Notes under the pieces: generated by a model
Database searches by the model: none
What the model saw: the letters and a program-made list of their open reading frames with translations, nothing else
What the model was told of the DNA's origin: nothing
Translations under genes and position numbers: made by a program
NCBI GenBank assembly: GCA_964247055.1
Contig: OZ176053.1
Span: 10,664,001 to 10,728,000 of the forward strand
DNA: 64,000 nucleotides
Direction: 5' to 3'
Source of the DNA: Paragordius varius
Lineage: Eukaryota > Nematomorpha
In this document: positions 14,401 through 23,976 of the stretch, one piece after another
Numbering within the stretch: the first letter of the stretch is position 1
Layout of the letters: the number at the start of each line of letters is the position of its first letter

Positions 14401-16938
14401 ATAAGTGTGGGGGAAGGGCGTCGGAAATCTTTAGTAAAAAATCGAAATCTTAAAATATTGTTATAGGGGAATGGTAATATTTTTGTTAATCTTTTAGTCA
14501 ATTTTATATGTTGATTTTTTTTAAAAATTTATTTCGCACTACACATATGAAAGAGGATTGACGTGAGAATTAACATAATTTTGATGAATATTTTGTATGT
14601 TAAATTTTAAGAGTATTACAGCAATTTATATTTGAAATATTGTTGTTACGTATTTAGATGCGGAATTTTGTGGGTTTTTATCTTTAATAATTTAATAAAT
14701 AGTAAAATAGGTATTTTTATATTATTTAGGATTCAAAATTAAATTTAATAATTACTATTTTTCAACATGATAAATACCTGTATTAAATTGGTATTATTAT
14801 TTTAAATAGTTGTTATTAGTAATTAAAATACAGGTTATATATTTGTGAAAATTTAATTAGATAATAGATTGGTTTTGTTTTTATGTTTTTCATGGTTAAT
14901 TTTTATGTGTTTACATTTTAATCAGGTAAAAATTGCGGTTTTTAAATTTAGTCAAATATAATTTTTTTGTTTTTTATTTATAACATTGTTAATTGTAATT
15001 AATTACTACATATTTTAAACATTTTAATAAATACAGGTGAAAATTGTGGTTTTTAATAAATTTAGTTAAATTGACTTTTTTTGTTTTTTAGGATTTGCAT
15101 TGTTAATTGTAATTAATTACTACATATTTGGAAATTTTAAAAAATACAGGTGAAAATGGCAGTTTTTAAAATTTAACATTTTTTGTATCATTGTTATTTG
15201 TTATTAATTAATAAATATTTTGGACTTTTAAAAAACAGGTAAAAATTGCGGTTCTTAATAAATTAGTAAAATTTTTAATTTTTTGTTCAACCTCGCTAAT
15301 TTATTAATTACCATATATTTTTGATACATTGATATATACAGGTAAAAATTACTATCATTTGAATAAATTAGCAAGGTTGAACAAAACATTAAAAATTTAT
15401 TAATTTTATTAAAAACCGCAATTTTCACCTGTTTTTTAAATGTCAAAAATATTTGAAAATTAATAACAAATAACAATGATACAAAAAAATTAAATTTGCA
15501 ATTTGTTAAAAACCGCCATTTTTACCTGTATTTTTTAAAATTTCCAAATACGTAGTAATTAATTACAATTAACAATGAAAAAAATTTGAAATTTGTTAAA
15601 AACCGCAATTTTACCTGTATTTTTAAAATTTCCAATATGTAGTAATTTCCAATTAACAATGCAAATCCTAAAAAACAAAAAAATTCAATTTAACTAAATA
15701 AAAACCACAATTTTCACCTGTATTTATTAAAATGTTTAAAATATGTAGTAATTAATTACAATTAACAATGTTATAAATAAAAAACAAAAAAATTAAATTT
15801 GACTAAATTTAAAAACCGCAATTTTTACCTGATTAAAATGTAAACACATAAAAATTAACCATGAAAAACATAAAAACAAAACCAATCTATTATCTAATTA
15901 AATTTTCACAAATATATAACCTGTATTTTAATTACTAATAACAACTATTTAAAATAATAATACCAATTTAATACAGGTATTTATCATGTTGAAAAATAGT
16001 AATTATTGAATTTAATTTTGAATCCTAAATAATATAAAAATACCTATTTTACTATTTATTAAATTATTAAAGATAAAAACCCACAAAATTCCGCATCTAA
16101 ATACGTAACAACAATATTTCAAATATAAATTGCTGTAATACTCTTAAAATTTAACATACAAAATATTCATCAAATTAATTATGTTAATTCTCACGTCAAT
16201 CCTCTTTCATATGTGTAGTGCGAAATTAATTTTTAAAAAAAATCAACATATAAAATTTACTAAAAGATTAACAAAAATATTACCATTCCCCTATAACAAT
16301 ATTTTAAGATTTTGATTTTTTACTAAAGATTTCCGACGCCCTTCCCCCACACTTATTTTACTTTTTTATAGAATATGATATGGATACCATATTGCTCTTG
16401 TTTTTATATTCTTTACCAAATATTAATACCCAATTAACGAAAAAAAGTAAATCTTTAACACAATAAAGTCTACATGACTGTAAGACAGACTTTAAAATTC
16501 TAGATAAAATTTGAAAAAGAATATTTATCGTTAAAAATTTCTTAGGGGCAAAAACGGTTTTTCATATGTATTTATAAAACAATTATTTAATAGATTGGAT
16601 CTAGATATGTTGGAAAATCCACGGATATCCCAAATGTTTCAAGATTTTTTCAGAGCGGCATTGCCATCACATTGTACGTGTTTAAACATAGCCATTATTG
16701 CTATTTTACATATTTTTATATTTTTTTTACAAAAATTCATAATTGATCTTTTAAAACTAATAATTTATCAGTCAAAAAATAATTTTAATATTGCTCTATT
16801 TTTTTAATTTCTATAGTGCTTAATGACCTTAACTCTTACAAAAACATGAAATTGGAACAAGATCGATTGGAAAAGCACCTTAAAGCAGTGACAATGGAAT
16901 ATGCCATACTTAAATCACTTTATAATAGTTTGATATAA
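5474..16938 (+). CDS. MLLT10: AF10/AF17-type PHD-zinc-knuckle-PHD protein
   Basis: Eighteen exons with consistent phases, 827 residues: 5474-5582, 7175-7254, 7281-7335, 7382-7491, 8707-8819, 8887-8989, 10094-10474, 10809-10974, 11311-11463, 11859-12064, 12149-12263, 12594-12673, 12761-12850, 12984-13137, 13294-13404, 13797-14052, 16594-16673, 16817-16938. The start MKEMIGGCCVCSDE is almost identical to the human AF10 start, which fixes the ATG. Residues 1-190 form the extended PHD unit (PHD1, knuckle CKLCPNENGALKRTD, PHD2 up to TGFCSYHYKKE). A long Ser/Thr/Lys-rich low-complexity middle follows. The last 60 residues (LDLDMLENP, then LLNDLNSYKNMKLEQDRLEKHL) correspond to the octapeptide-motif/leucine-zipper region that recruits DOT1L in AF10. 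Known role: chromatin reader promoting H3K79 methylation. Intron 2 is 26 bp and contains an in-frame stop if retained. The splice into exon 7 is the least certain. Confidence 0.9.
6431..6876 (+). CDS. Probable small multi-pass membrane protein nested in AF10 intron 1
   Basis: Two frames, 6431-6622 and 6643-6876, are joined in phase by removing a 20-bp GT...AG intron (6623-6642). Without it the first frame stops at 6700. The joined product has 141 residues and four hydrophobic stretches: LRLLIVIFAISGIVIG, FLIFWLLACL, MHGILLVSTCLFEFLNIF and LNFLFCFGLSMPLGI. The size and the pattern EF.N..I.FW...G.NFLFC.GLSMP vaguely recall tetraspan vesicle proteins of the Flower/TVP18 type, but I do not claim this. 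It lies on the same strand as AF10, inside its 1592-bp first intron. A start further upstream through another tiny intron is possible. Confidence 0.45.
9030..9605. repeat. GC-richer repeat-like segment in AF10 intron 6
   Basis: Unlike its surroundings, this stretch has G runs (ten or more Gs near 9101), AGCCCGAGGAAGTCCTTCGT near the left edge, and a right part with ACCGGTTTTCGGGAAATAGA followed by an AT-rich tail. This layout resembles non-autonomous Helitron-type repeats of invertebrates, but no hairpin and CTRR end was confirmed. Inferred from base composition and general look only. Confidence 0.25.
9690..10125 (+). repeat. Degenerate tandem repeat, unit roughly 115-150 bp, at AF10 intron-exon border
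   Basis: Three diverged units each carry a block like TTTAAACC.AGTCA.TTTC..GGCAGTT (near 9830, 9950 and 10094) preceded by AT-rich sequence with CATATCCATAT-like motifs. The last unit forms the acceptor and the first codons of exon 7, so several competing AG acceptors exist around 10093, 10118 and 10124. Confidence 0.45.
14275..16481. mobile_element. 2.2 kb palindromic transposon (long-TIR) in AF10 intron 16
   Basis: The two halves are near-perfect reverse complements of about 1.05 kb around a centre near 15,370. The ends read TA-CAGTCATGT...ACATGACTG-TA, which fits a TA target duplication and a CAGT terminus as in Tc1/mariner-like elements. Within each arm a block of roughly 110 bp recurs, marked by ACAGGTAAAAATTGCGGTTT followed by a TTAATAATTAC-like spacer, so the arms are themselves tandemly built. 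No transposase frame is present. Arm identity looks high, which suggests recent insertion or arm-to-arm conversion. The intron around it is spliced 14053-16593. Confidence 0.85.
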
Positions 16939-17134
16939 TGAAATAATATTAGAATATATTTATTTTTTGATACAACAATATATGGGAGAGACAAAAATTA
17001 TGATATAACATTATATACATTTCGTACTTATAGAATAGACCATTTAGAAATAAATAAATAAAATTATATGTCTACATAACCAGAGATTAATTGGATGTAA
17101 TATCAACAATACACCCACTGTTTTTTTCATAAAA

Positions 17135-18943
17135 CTATGTACTCAAAAATTGTTTATAAAATATGGTGAGTGTAAAATTCAAATTGAGTATGATTAAAAA
17201 AAGAGTTATCCATGCATAATTTGATGACCAAAAATTATTATTGTTTTTGTATACTGCCCTTTCGTATTTTCCATCCCCTGCCATGGGTTGAACAAAGCTC
17301 ATTTGACAAAATAAGCTAGATAATATTTTGTTGAAATTCATCATAGATTTCAACCAAACACCAAATCTATGATACCAAGCATTTTGTGTGTAATGACCAC
17401 TTTTTACCACTGCCGTGCTACTGTGTGATGGTGACTCTGCCCTTTTTGAACCGCATGTTTCGGAGAATATATTGGAATGTGAATTAAAACAGGGGGATTC
17501 TGGCATTTTGCTGCTTGTAGTAAACTTTTTCTTATCCGTATGCTTTGATGTTGCTGTTTTCTTATGTTCCAATTTTGGCAACCTGAAAGATTTATAAGTG
17601 CCTAGATTCAACCATTTTTTTACGGATTTAAAAATTGCATTTGAAGCTTTGGTCATGTATTCCGATATTGGAAAACAAATTATACATGATGCTGTGGAAT
17701 GGAGATTTTTGTAAAACCATCTAAGTGGAGAATATTCATGTACCCAATGTTTCCTTCTCCTGCGACTGTTTGAATGTACCTCTAGCGATGATATTTTTGT
17801 CTTTATCCATTGCATTGAACCACCTTTTTTGCCAGCATGTGAAGAGTGTGTGGGAGTTGATATTAGTTTTATTTTGTTTAACTTTTTATGTTTTAAAGCA
17901 TGGAATTTACATTTTACATGTATTATCCAATCTTTTATCTTATCTTTAAAGTTATTCCAAATGGGGTACCCTTTAAATGCTTGAGTTGTGGGTTTGTAAA
18001 AAAATGTTTTTTTCTTTTTACCCTTTGTCGCTTTCTTTTTGGGAGGCGATAAATTTAATCTTTTTTTAGGCTTCTCTGCTTTAACCCACTCCCTTTTTCT
18101 AAAGTTAGCGTATTTTTTCTTGGTCCATGCTCCTACTTCCATAAATCCTTTGATTGTACCCAATAATGATTTCCTTAAAGGCTGGATAAAAACATTTTTT
18201 ATGGTGTTTGGAATGCATTGCAACGCTTGATACTGAGAGAAGTATTGTTTGACCCATGCTTGTCTCCATCTTTTCCAATCAATCATTATTCCACGACAAT
18301 GTTGATGTCTGAAGGGCCATTGATTCGGAATCTTAACACATAACAAATAATCCGTATCCGGTTTGAGTTGTATAACGCTTTCGCTAGAAAACGGGTACTC
18401 TAAAACATTCACAAACTCATTTTCGAAATCGTGATGTTCATGGTGGTATTTTATGTCAGGCTCGTAATAATACGATTTTCTATGAAGTGATAAAAACCAA
18501 GCCTTAAAATCATCCAAAATTCTTTCGTCATTGCGTTCGTGTGCGTGCATAAAATCTCTCTCTCGCAAAAGGTATTCGTAATAACTGGGTTGTCGTTTTT
18601 GAAACACATAATATTTCAAATTGGACATATCTATGGTACGTAACATTTGGATGGGCCAATTAATGTAAACTTTAAAATAATTTTTGTCCTCTTCTAAAAC
18701 GCATCTTACGGGTTTAAAATGGTTGTGAAACCCATAGGTTACAGTTCCGTCATAGGAGTTTTCAATCTCATGCAAATCCAATTGGATTGAATCTTTACAT
18801 GAAATAGGTACCATACTAATCGGTTTAAAATAATTCCGTACATTGAGGTGTTTTAAAGGAGAATTACAGTGAATAAACTGTAAAACAAGGCTGAAAACTA
18901 CAAATATTAGGTGGAATTTATTATAGTAAAGGAACCAGGGCAT
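17135..18943 (-). CDS. Unrecognised 602-residue secreted or membrane protein, intronless
   Basis: A single uninterrupted frame from an ATG at 18943. A hydrophobic signal-like segment (residues about 8-26, ending in FIHC) suggests entry into the secretory pathway. A hydrophobic stretch near residues 577-595 with a six-residue hydrophilic tail suggests a C-terminal membrane anchor or GPI signal. Residues 190-215 (VIQLKPDTDYLLCVKI) resemble the late strands of a fibronectin type III fold; this is a guess from one motif. Residues about 280-330 are extremely lysine-rich, and the following 200 residues are Ser/Lys/Trp-rich with few cysteines. No family is recognised. It is convergent with the AF10-like gene, with 196 bp between the stop codons. 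Its lack of introns contrasts with every neighbour. Confidence 0.8.
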   Translation of the reverse strand: MPWFLYYNKFHLIFVVFSLVLQFIHCNSPLKHLNVRNYFKPISMVPISCKDSIQLDLHEIENSYDGTVTYGFHNHFKPVRCVLEEDKNYFKVYINWPIQMLRTIDMSNLKYYVFQKRQPSYYEYLLRERDFMHAHERNDERILDDFKAWFLSLHRKSYYYEPDIKYHHEHHDFENEFVNVLEYPFSSESVIQLKPDTDYLLCVKIPNQWPFRHQHCRGIMIDWKRWRQAWVKQYFSQYQALQCIPNTIKNVFIQPLRKSLLGTIKGFMEVGAWTKKKYANFRKREWVKAEKPKKRLNLSPPKKKATKGKKKKTFFYKPTTQAFKGYPIWNNFKDKIKDWIIHVKCKFHALKHKKLNKIKLISTPTHSSHAGKKGGSMQWIKTKISSLEVHSNSRRRRKHWVHEYSPLRWFYKNLHSTASCIICFPISEYMTKASNAIFKSVKKWLNLGTYKSFRLPKLEHKKTATSKHTDKKKFTTSSKMPESPCFNSHSNIFSETCGSKRAESPSHSSTAVVKSGHYTQNAWYHRFGVWLKSMMNFNKILSSLFCQMSFVQPMAGDGKYERAVYKNNNNFWSSNYAWITLFLIILNLNFTLTIFYKQFLST

Positions 18944-19076
18944 GTCGCTTATTTCATAATTGTATCATGATTTGAATCATATTTACATTGCCAAATTCAA
19001 AAACATTATTTATATTTTATTAATCGATTGTTGCACAAGTAAAACTAACAAGCGTGCAGTTTTTACAAATTATATA

Positions 19077-20670
19077 CTACGGCGTTTTCCTAATTCGTAG
19101 TATTATAAGCATTTTGTGGAAAAAGGCTGAGTAAATGTTTGCATCGAAATACAATGGAATTATGGATGCGTACATAAAATACATGAAATCGAATGCAATC
19201 AATACGTTTAAAAAGACACGGAATCTAAATCGTTCTATTGAGGGAGGCATTTGCCGGTAATGGCTCCCTACCGCCATGAAAAGAATGTCGGGTATTATAC
19301 CAATGCAATAATATATAACTAAAACCGAATTGGCTTGATAACTCTTTTCATATTTGGACAATGATGAAGTATACTGTACGCGCCTGGTAGATTTTGAGGG
19401 CGTTGTGGTAATAAATAAACGATTGTTACTACGCACGGTTGGGCTACACTGTTTTTCTCTGCGTTTCATGATTTGAATAGATTTACCGCCAAAACTTAGC
19501 AGGCACATTGTTGGGATGATGAGTGAAATTATCATGATTGTGTTAAAATAAAATAGACTAGAATTACCTCTAGGTGTGTAATAAAACCATTTTTTGTCAT
19601 CGAGAATACATTGTTGTATCCGTCTCTCATGATTGAAAACGCCATAAAAGGTAAAAGTTATCCAAAAAATGATAAATGGTATTGCATTAACATATTTGTT
19701 TTGCTTGATTTTCAGGTATTTTATGGGATATACTAAGGCCATATACCTATAATTTGTCATACAATATCATTTGAGTTTATAAAATTATTATTATTCATCG
19801 GTGTTAAGATGCAAACAATTATGCTTACAAATGTTTTTTATAGTTACATATAAATAGTAATTTGTACGGTTTTTTAAACATCAAAATTAAAATAGATTTG
19901 ATGTTTATTAACCGGGATGGTATTAAATATTTGCTAAAATATTAGCTGGTATCAGCGGTTGTGGACTATTAAAATCCTAACGGAGACCCGAAAAATTTCT
20001 GATTTAATATTATAAACATTAATCCGTTCTCAAACAAAATAAAAGTTTGACGTTTTTCTGATAGTTCCTAAAAAAATTACTGAAAAATTTAAACGTTTTG
20101 TATAACCGAATTTATGAAACAAAATAAAATATTTCATACGCTTAATAATTTATATAAAAATCCCTAAAACAATATTACCTACCTATTTATCATGAGGAAA
20201 GCGAAACAATAATGTGATGTAACGTACACCGTTTTAGCGATCATATCGTTGATAATGTCGATTAGTATGGAAATGTGCGTGGAATTAACAATAAAATCAT
20301 AATAGAATGGAAAACTATTTTGTACCCGTGCCATTATACATATGACAGTGATAATGTTTAGTATTGATATATAGGTCCAAAGGACATACGTAAAATTATG
20401 CCACATATCTCTTATATTAGTTTGCAGGATAACTAGGAGAGCTGTATTCAGGCATAAAGCTATAACACACAATAAACTGATTACGACGAATAGGTAAAAA
20501 AAGAAGGTGGAATTAACTTCAGCCGGGGGACATTCGTAAACCTTTGTGGCAGCTAACAAGGGGAGCAACATATCCGTCAAATTTTTAACGTTGCCTTTAG
20601 GCTTGTACGTTATGTTATTACTAATGTTATTAAAAAGCAAATTTTTATTCAAATCATCAATTAATGTCAT
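19077..20670 (-). CDS. Rhodopsin-like seven-helix receptor, paralogue A
   Basis: Exons 20183-20670 and 19077-19746, with a 436-bp intron; 385 residues. The N-terminus lacks a signal peptide and has NIS, NIT and NLT glycosylation sites. Helices: TM1 FFFYLFVVISLLCVIALCLN, TM2 from FTYVLWTYISILN, TM3 ending at INRYMALVYP (DRY equivalent, Asp replaced by Asn), TM4 IPFIIFWITFTFY, Cys in ECL2 (IQQCIL), TM5 IMIISLIIPTMCLLSFG, TM6 VLVIYYCIGIIPDILFM, TM7 ASIIPLYFDANIY. The usual NPxxY is replaced by IPLYFD, the hallmark of this local family. The intron splits the Arg codon of the DRY-equivalent motif, as in the three paralogues. Ligand unknown. Residues 200-245 form a basic third loop. Confidence 0.88.
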
Positions 20671-22200
20671 TTTGATAAAGGAAGTGAGGTATACTTTTAT
20701 AAAAAATATATCTGATCTACGGATTTTATTGGCACAAGTTCAATACTATTAATCAAATAATCAATATCTTTAGTCCAAAAAAATTAATTAAGGTTGGGGC
20801 TGATAAATTCCTCATATAACGATATGCCAAATAAATTACTAAACCTACAGATTAATTAGTAAATAAGGTGTCATGAGTATTATTTTTGGTATATTTCCTA
20901 TTTATACAACCTCGTTTTGAAATTACACAGCAAATTTATTAACCGGCTTATTTCTTTTAATGGTTTGTATTTAACCAATGTCTCACCCCATTTATTAAGA
21001 AATTTAAGCGCAGAAAACTCTTCGCACAAAATTGTGTGGTTGCTTAGCATACGCAGCTTCTCATACAATTTTATAAACAAATTTATTTCAGCAATTCATC
21101 ACAATTAAATTTTATTAATTTATATATAATCAATTTAGGTTCTATCGATTTTACTTTTATATTTAATATATTTATAAAATAATTTTTATTTTTTAAACCG
21201 AGTAACCCTTTTGTAATATGGACTTTACATATTTCGCTTTAAATGGGCACATTTTTTTGTTTCATATAAACAGCTTTTTTTGATAAAAGCAGACTTCAAA
21301 TACCAAACAGCTGATTTAAATAAAACAATCTAAAATCCACTATCGTTTTTTATATTTCCTAATTAGCAATATGACAAAAAAGCGAAAAAGTTTGTAAAAA
21401 CTTGACAAAAGTGGTCTTTGAGATTTTACATATTCTATAAAATAATTTTTGATGTGAAATTCATAGAGCGTATGAGAGGCAAAACCCATTTTTCTGTCCA
21501 AATTGCTAAATAACCCAAATTTTAGCCTTATTATCAAAATACACAATATTTTAACACAAAAAATGAAATAAAGGCGCCGATAAAGTTTATTAAACTTTTC
21601 TCAAAATAAAATTTATAAAAATTAATTTTAATTATTTTTATTAAAATAGGAGCAATTTGTTATAGAACTCCAGCTTTAATAGTTTTTAAATGATACATCT
21701 ATATGGCCCGGGGAATTCATTTACCCCACATTGGTTTGAAATATTCAACTAATTCCTCTGGGGTAGAAAGTCAGGCGACGTATTTAAAATGACTAACATA
21801 AATTGCTAAAGTCCCGATCAATCTTGAAAAATCTAAAATATTTGTTTATGGAAACTAAATGCATATAGATTAAATTTGTTTTAATCCTTTTGATATTAGT
21901 TAATATTAGATAATCAACCAAAATTTAATTTTAAAAACTTAGTTGATTTTTACTATCGACTAAGCGGATCAACATTGTCACTTACAAAATTAGAAACGAT
22001 TTTAAAGCAATTCAGAAATATATTTTTTCGAATAACGGGAGAATCATTATTATTTTTTTGCTTCATTTTCGTCAAATGGAAGCAAAATTATAAATGATAC
22101 CGGTATCCATACTGGATAATGATAAAACAGGTTTTTGTGCCCCATTTTTTTATGGTAAAGTAATTTTCGGTTTCCTTTTTTTAATTTTCAATTATTATAA
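20671..22200. other. Intergenic with two weak minus-strand coding-like frames
   Basis: Minus-strand frames at 20898-21094 (contains LSNHTILCEEFSALKFLNKW) and 21340-21546 (contains KMGFASHTLYEFHIKNYF, then a hydrophobic tail) read like protein but start without ATG and match no family I know. They could be terminal exons of an undetected gene or chance frames. Nothing else was seen. Confidence 0.25.
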
Positions 22201-22204
22201 CATC

Positions 22205-22460
22205 GTGTCCAAAAAATTATCCTGAAATATATATATTTTTATATATATATATATATATAATGATAGGAAAATAAATCAGGATTATCATGGACCTTTTGGT
22301 TTTGCCTTTAACAAGTGTTTTAAATTTATTTTTACTTTTGTGGTAACTGCTCCATATCAAAAAATGACAAAATAGCACATTTTAAAAATCTTTGGTGAAA
22401 AAATGCTTCATTCCAAAAAATATCACTAATTTATATCATAAACGTATATAAAAAGTAAAA

Positions 22461-22495
<35 letters not shown>

Positions 22496-23420
22496 GTATA
22501 TATTAGATGCTCCGAAAGTCCCACATTTTTTGCCCTTCTAAAATGGCCTATCTCTTAAAATAAACACAAAAATGCCAAGATTGCGCAATAAACTTTAAAA
22601 TTAATGTTAAATTTTGATTTCAAAAAATTTTTTTCCGAAAAATGAATAATTTGATTAATTTACAGCAAAATTTTGTGAAAGTGTACTTTAATCTATTTTG
22701 AGACATGGCGGAAACGGTATAAAAGCGCTTTAAGATATTATAAAAACACTTTTTTTGATATAATTGGTGATGCTGAATATTTCCATTACCTCATTTTGAT
22801 TTAACTTTCCTATTCTAAAATTTATCTTTAATTAAATTATAATTTTAAAAAGTCACCTATTTCAAAGCAAACATTATATAAAAAATTTTTTATATCTTAG
22901 GGTTTTTTATACCGTTTTCATCATGCCTCAAAATAGTATGAACTACGCATCTACAAAATTTTGCTATAAATTAAATTTTTAAGCAAAATATCCATTTTTT
23001 TGAAAAAATTTTTTTTATGTCAAAATTTATCATACATTTAAAGTTTTAGTGCGTTTGCATTTCTTTTAAGAGAACTAGGCCATTTTAGGAGAGAAAAAAT
23101 TGGGACTTTCGGAGCATCTAAAAATAGAATGTTATACAAAATTGTTTTGTTTTTTATATGTTTTGATATATTTTAGTGAAATTTTCTGGTTTTTAAATTG
23201 TAGCTTTCACCAAAAATTCTATTTAACATAATGTAGAATTTTGCCATTTTTTGATGTGGAGTAGTTACTATGAAAAGTGTAAACAGCTCAGCTTTCTTAA
23301 ATCACTTGTAAAGGCCAAAACCAAAAGCACCATGATAATCCTGATACATTCTCAACAGAATATATATATTTTATCAGGATATTTATAACGCCTTCGGATG
23401 CCGTGTAATTTTTTGAGGAT
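22205..23420. mobile_element. 1.2 kb palindromic element, family P1
   Basis: Concentric inverted repeats are centred near 22,811. The outer pair is ATCAGGATTATCATGG (22,274) against CCATGATAATCCTGAT (to 23,345), and the inner pair is TAGATGCTCCGAAAGTCC (22,504) against GGACTTTCGGAGCATCTA (to 23,120). The intervening arm sequence also pairs, with divergence. A second partial copy near 42.9 kb has outer and inner blocks at the same spacing, so both pairs belong to one element. The arms contain (TA)n runs. No coding frame. Confidence 0.75.
22449..22503. repeat. TA microsatellite in palindrome arm
   Basis: A run of TA dinucleotides in the left arm of the palindrome, with another near 22,230-22,260. 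Similar runs occur at about 54,656-54,684 and 55,661-55,684. Confidence 0.8.
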
Positions 23421-23976
23421 GTGCCGAGAAGACACTTGCATAGTTTCTTTTATCTGATAAAAAAACCAAACTCTTTTGTATCCAATTAAAAAAACCACAA
23501 GGAATCTCTTATAAAAGTTAAGAATTTGATCTTTCCTCTTATTTCGCCACCCAAACTTAAATTAAAATTTGTATATAAATTGAATGGTATAAACCGTTTT
23601 TGGTTCCGAAACAGTTTTAAAAAATTATGGCAATGGCTTTACGAAAGCGGTTCCGATTACAATTCTTGTTTCTCACATATAGATGCACCCTGATTGAATT
23701 TTTAAATATATATTTTATATTTTTAAGAGTACTACTGAAAATGAGTTTTAATTTTTATTGTTTTGCAATTTATCTAATCATCCAATATTATTAAAAAAGG
23801 TGTTAATACATTAAGTGTTCTGTCCTATATTTAAACCTAAAGCAAAAATTTTAAAAATTAAAATATTTATGTATAATTTATATATCAATAATATGATATC
23901 ATAGAAATCATGTTTACACAATAACTCCAATATATAATTAGGTTAAGTGAGAGGTCTGCTAAATCTTTGTCTCATA
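23421..23976. other. Intergenic, nothing seen
   Basis: AT-rich spacer between the palindrome and receptor B. No supported feature. Confidence 0.4.

Noticed and set aside
17415-18230. Plus-strand frames opposite the 602-residue gene
   Set aside because: Shadows of the long minus-strand frame, with no family resemblance.
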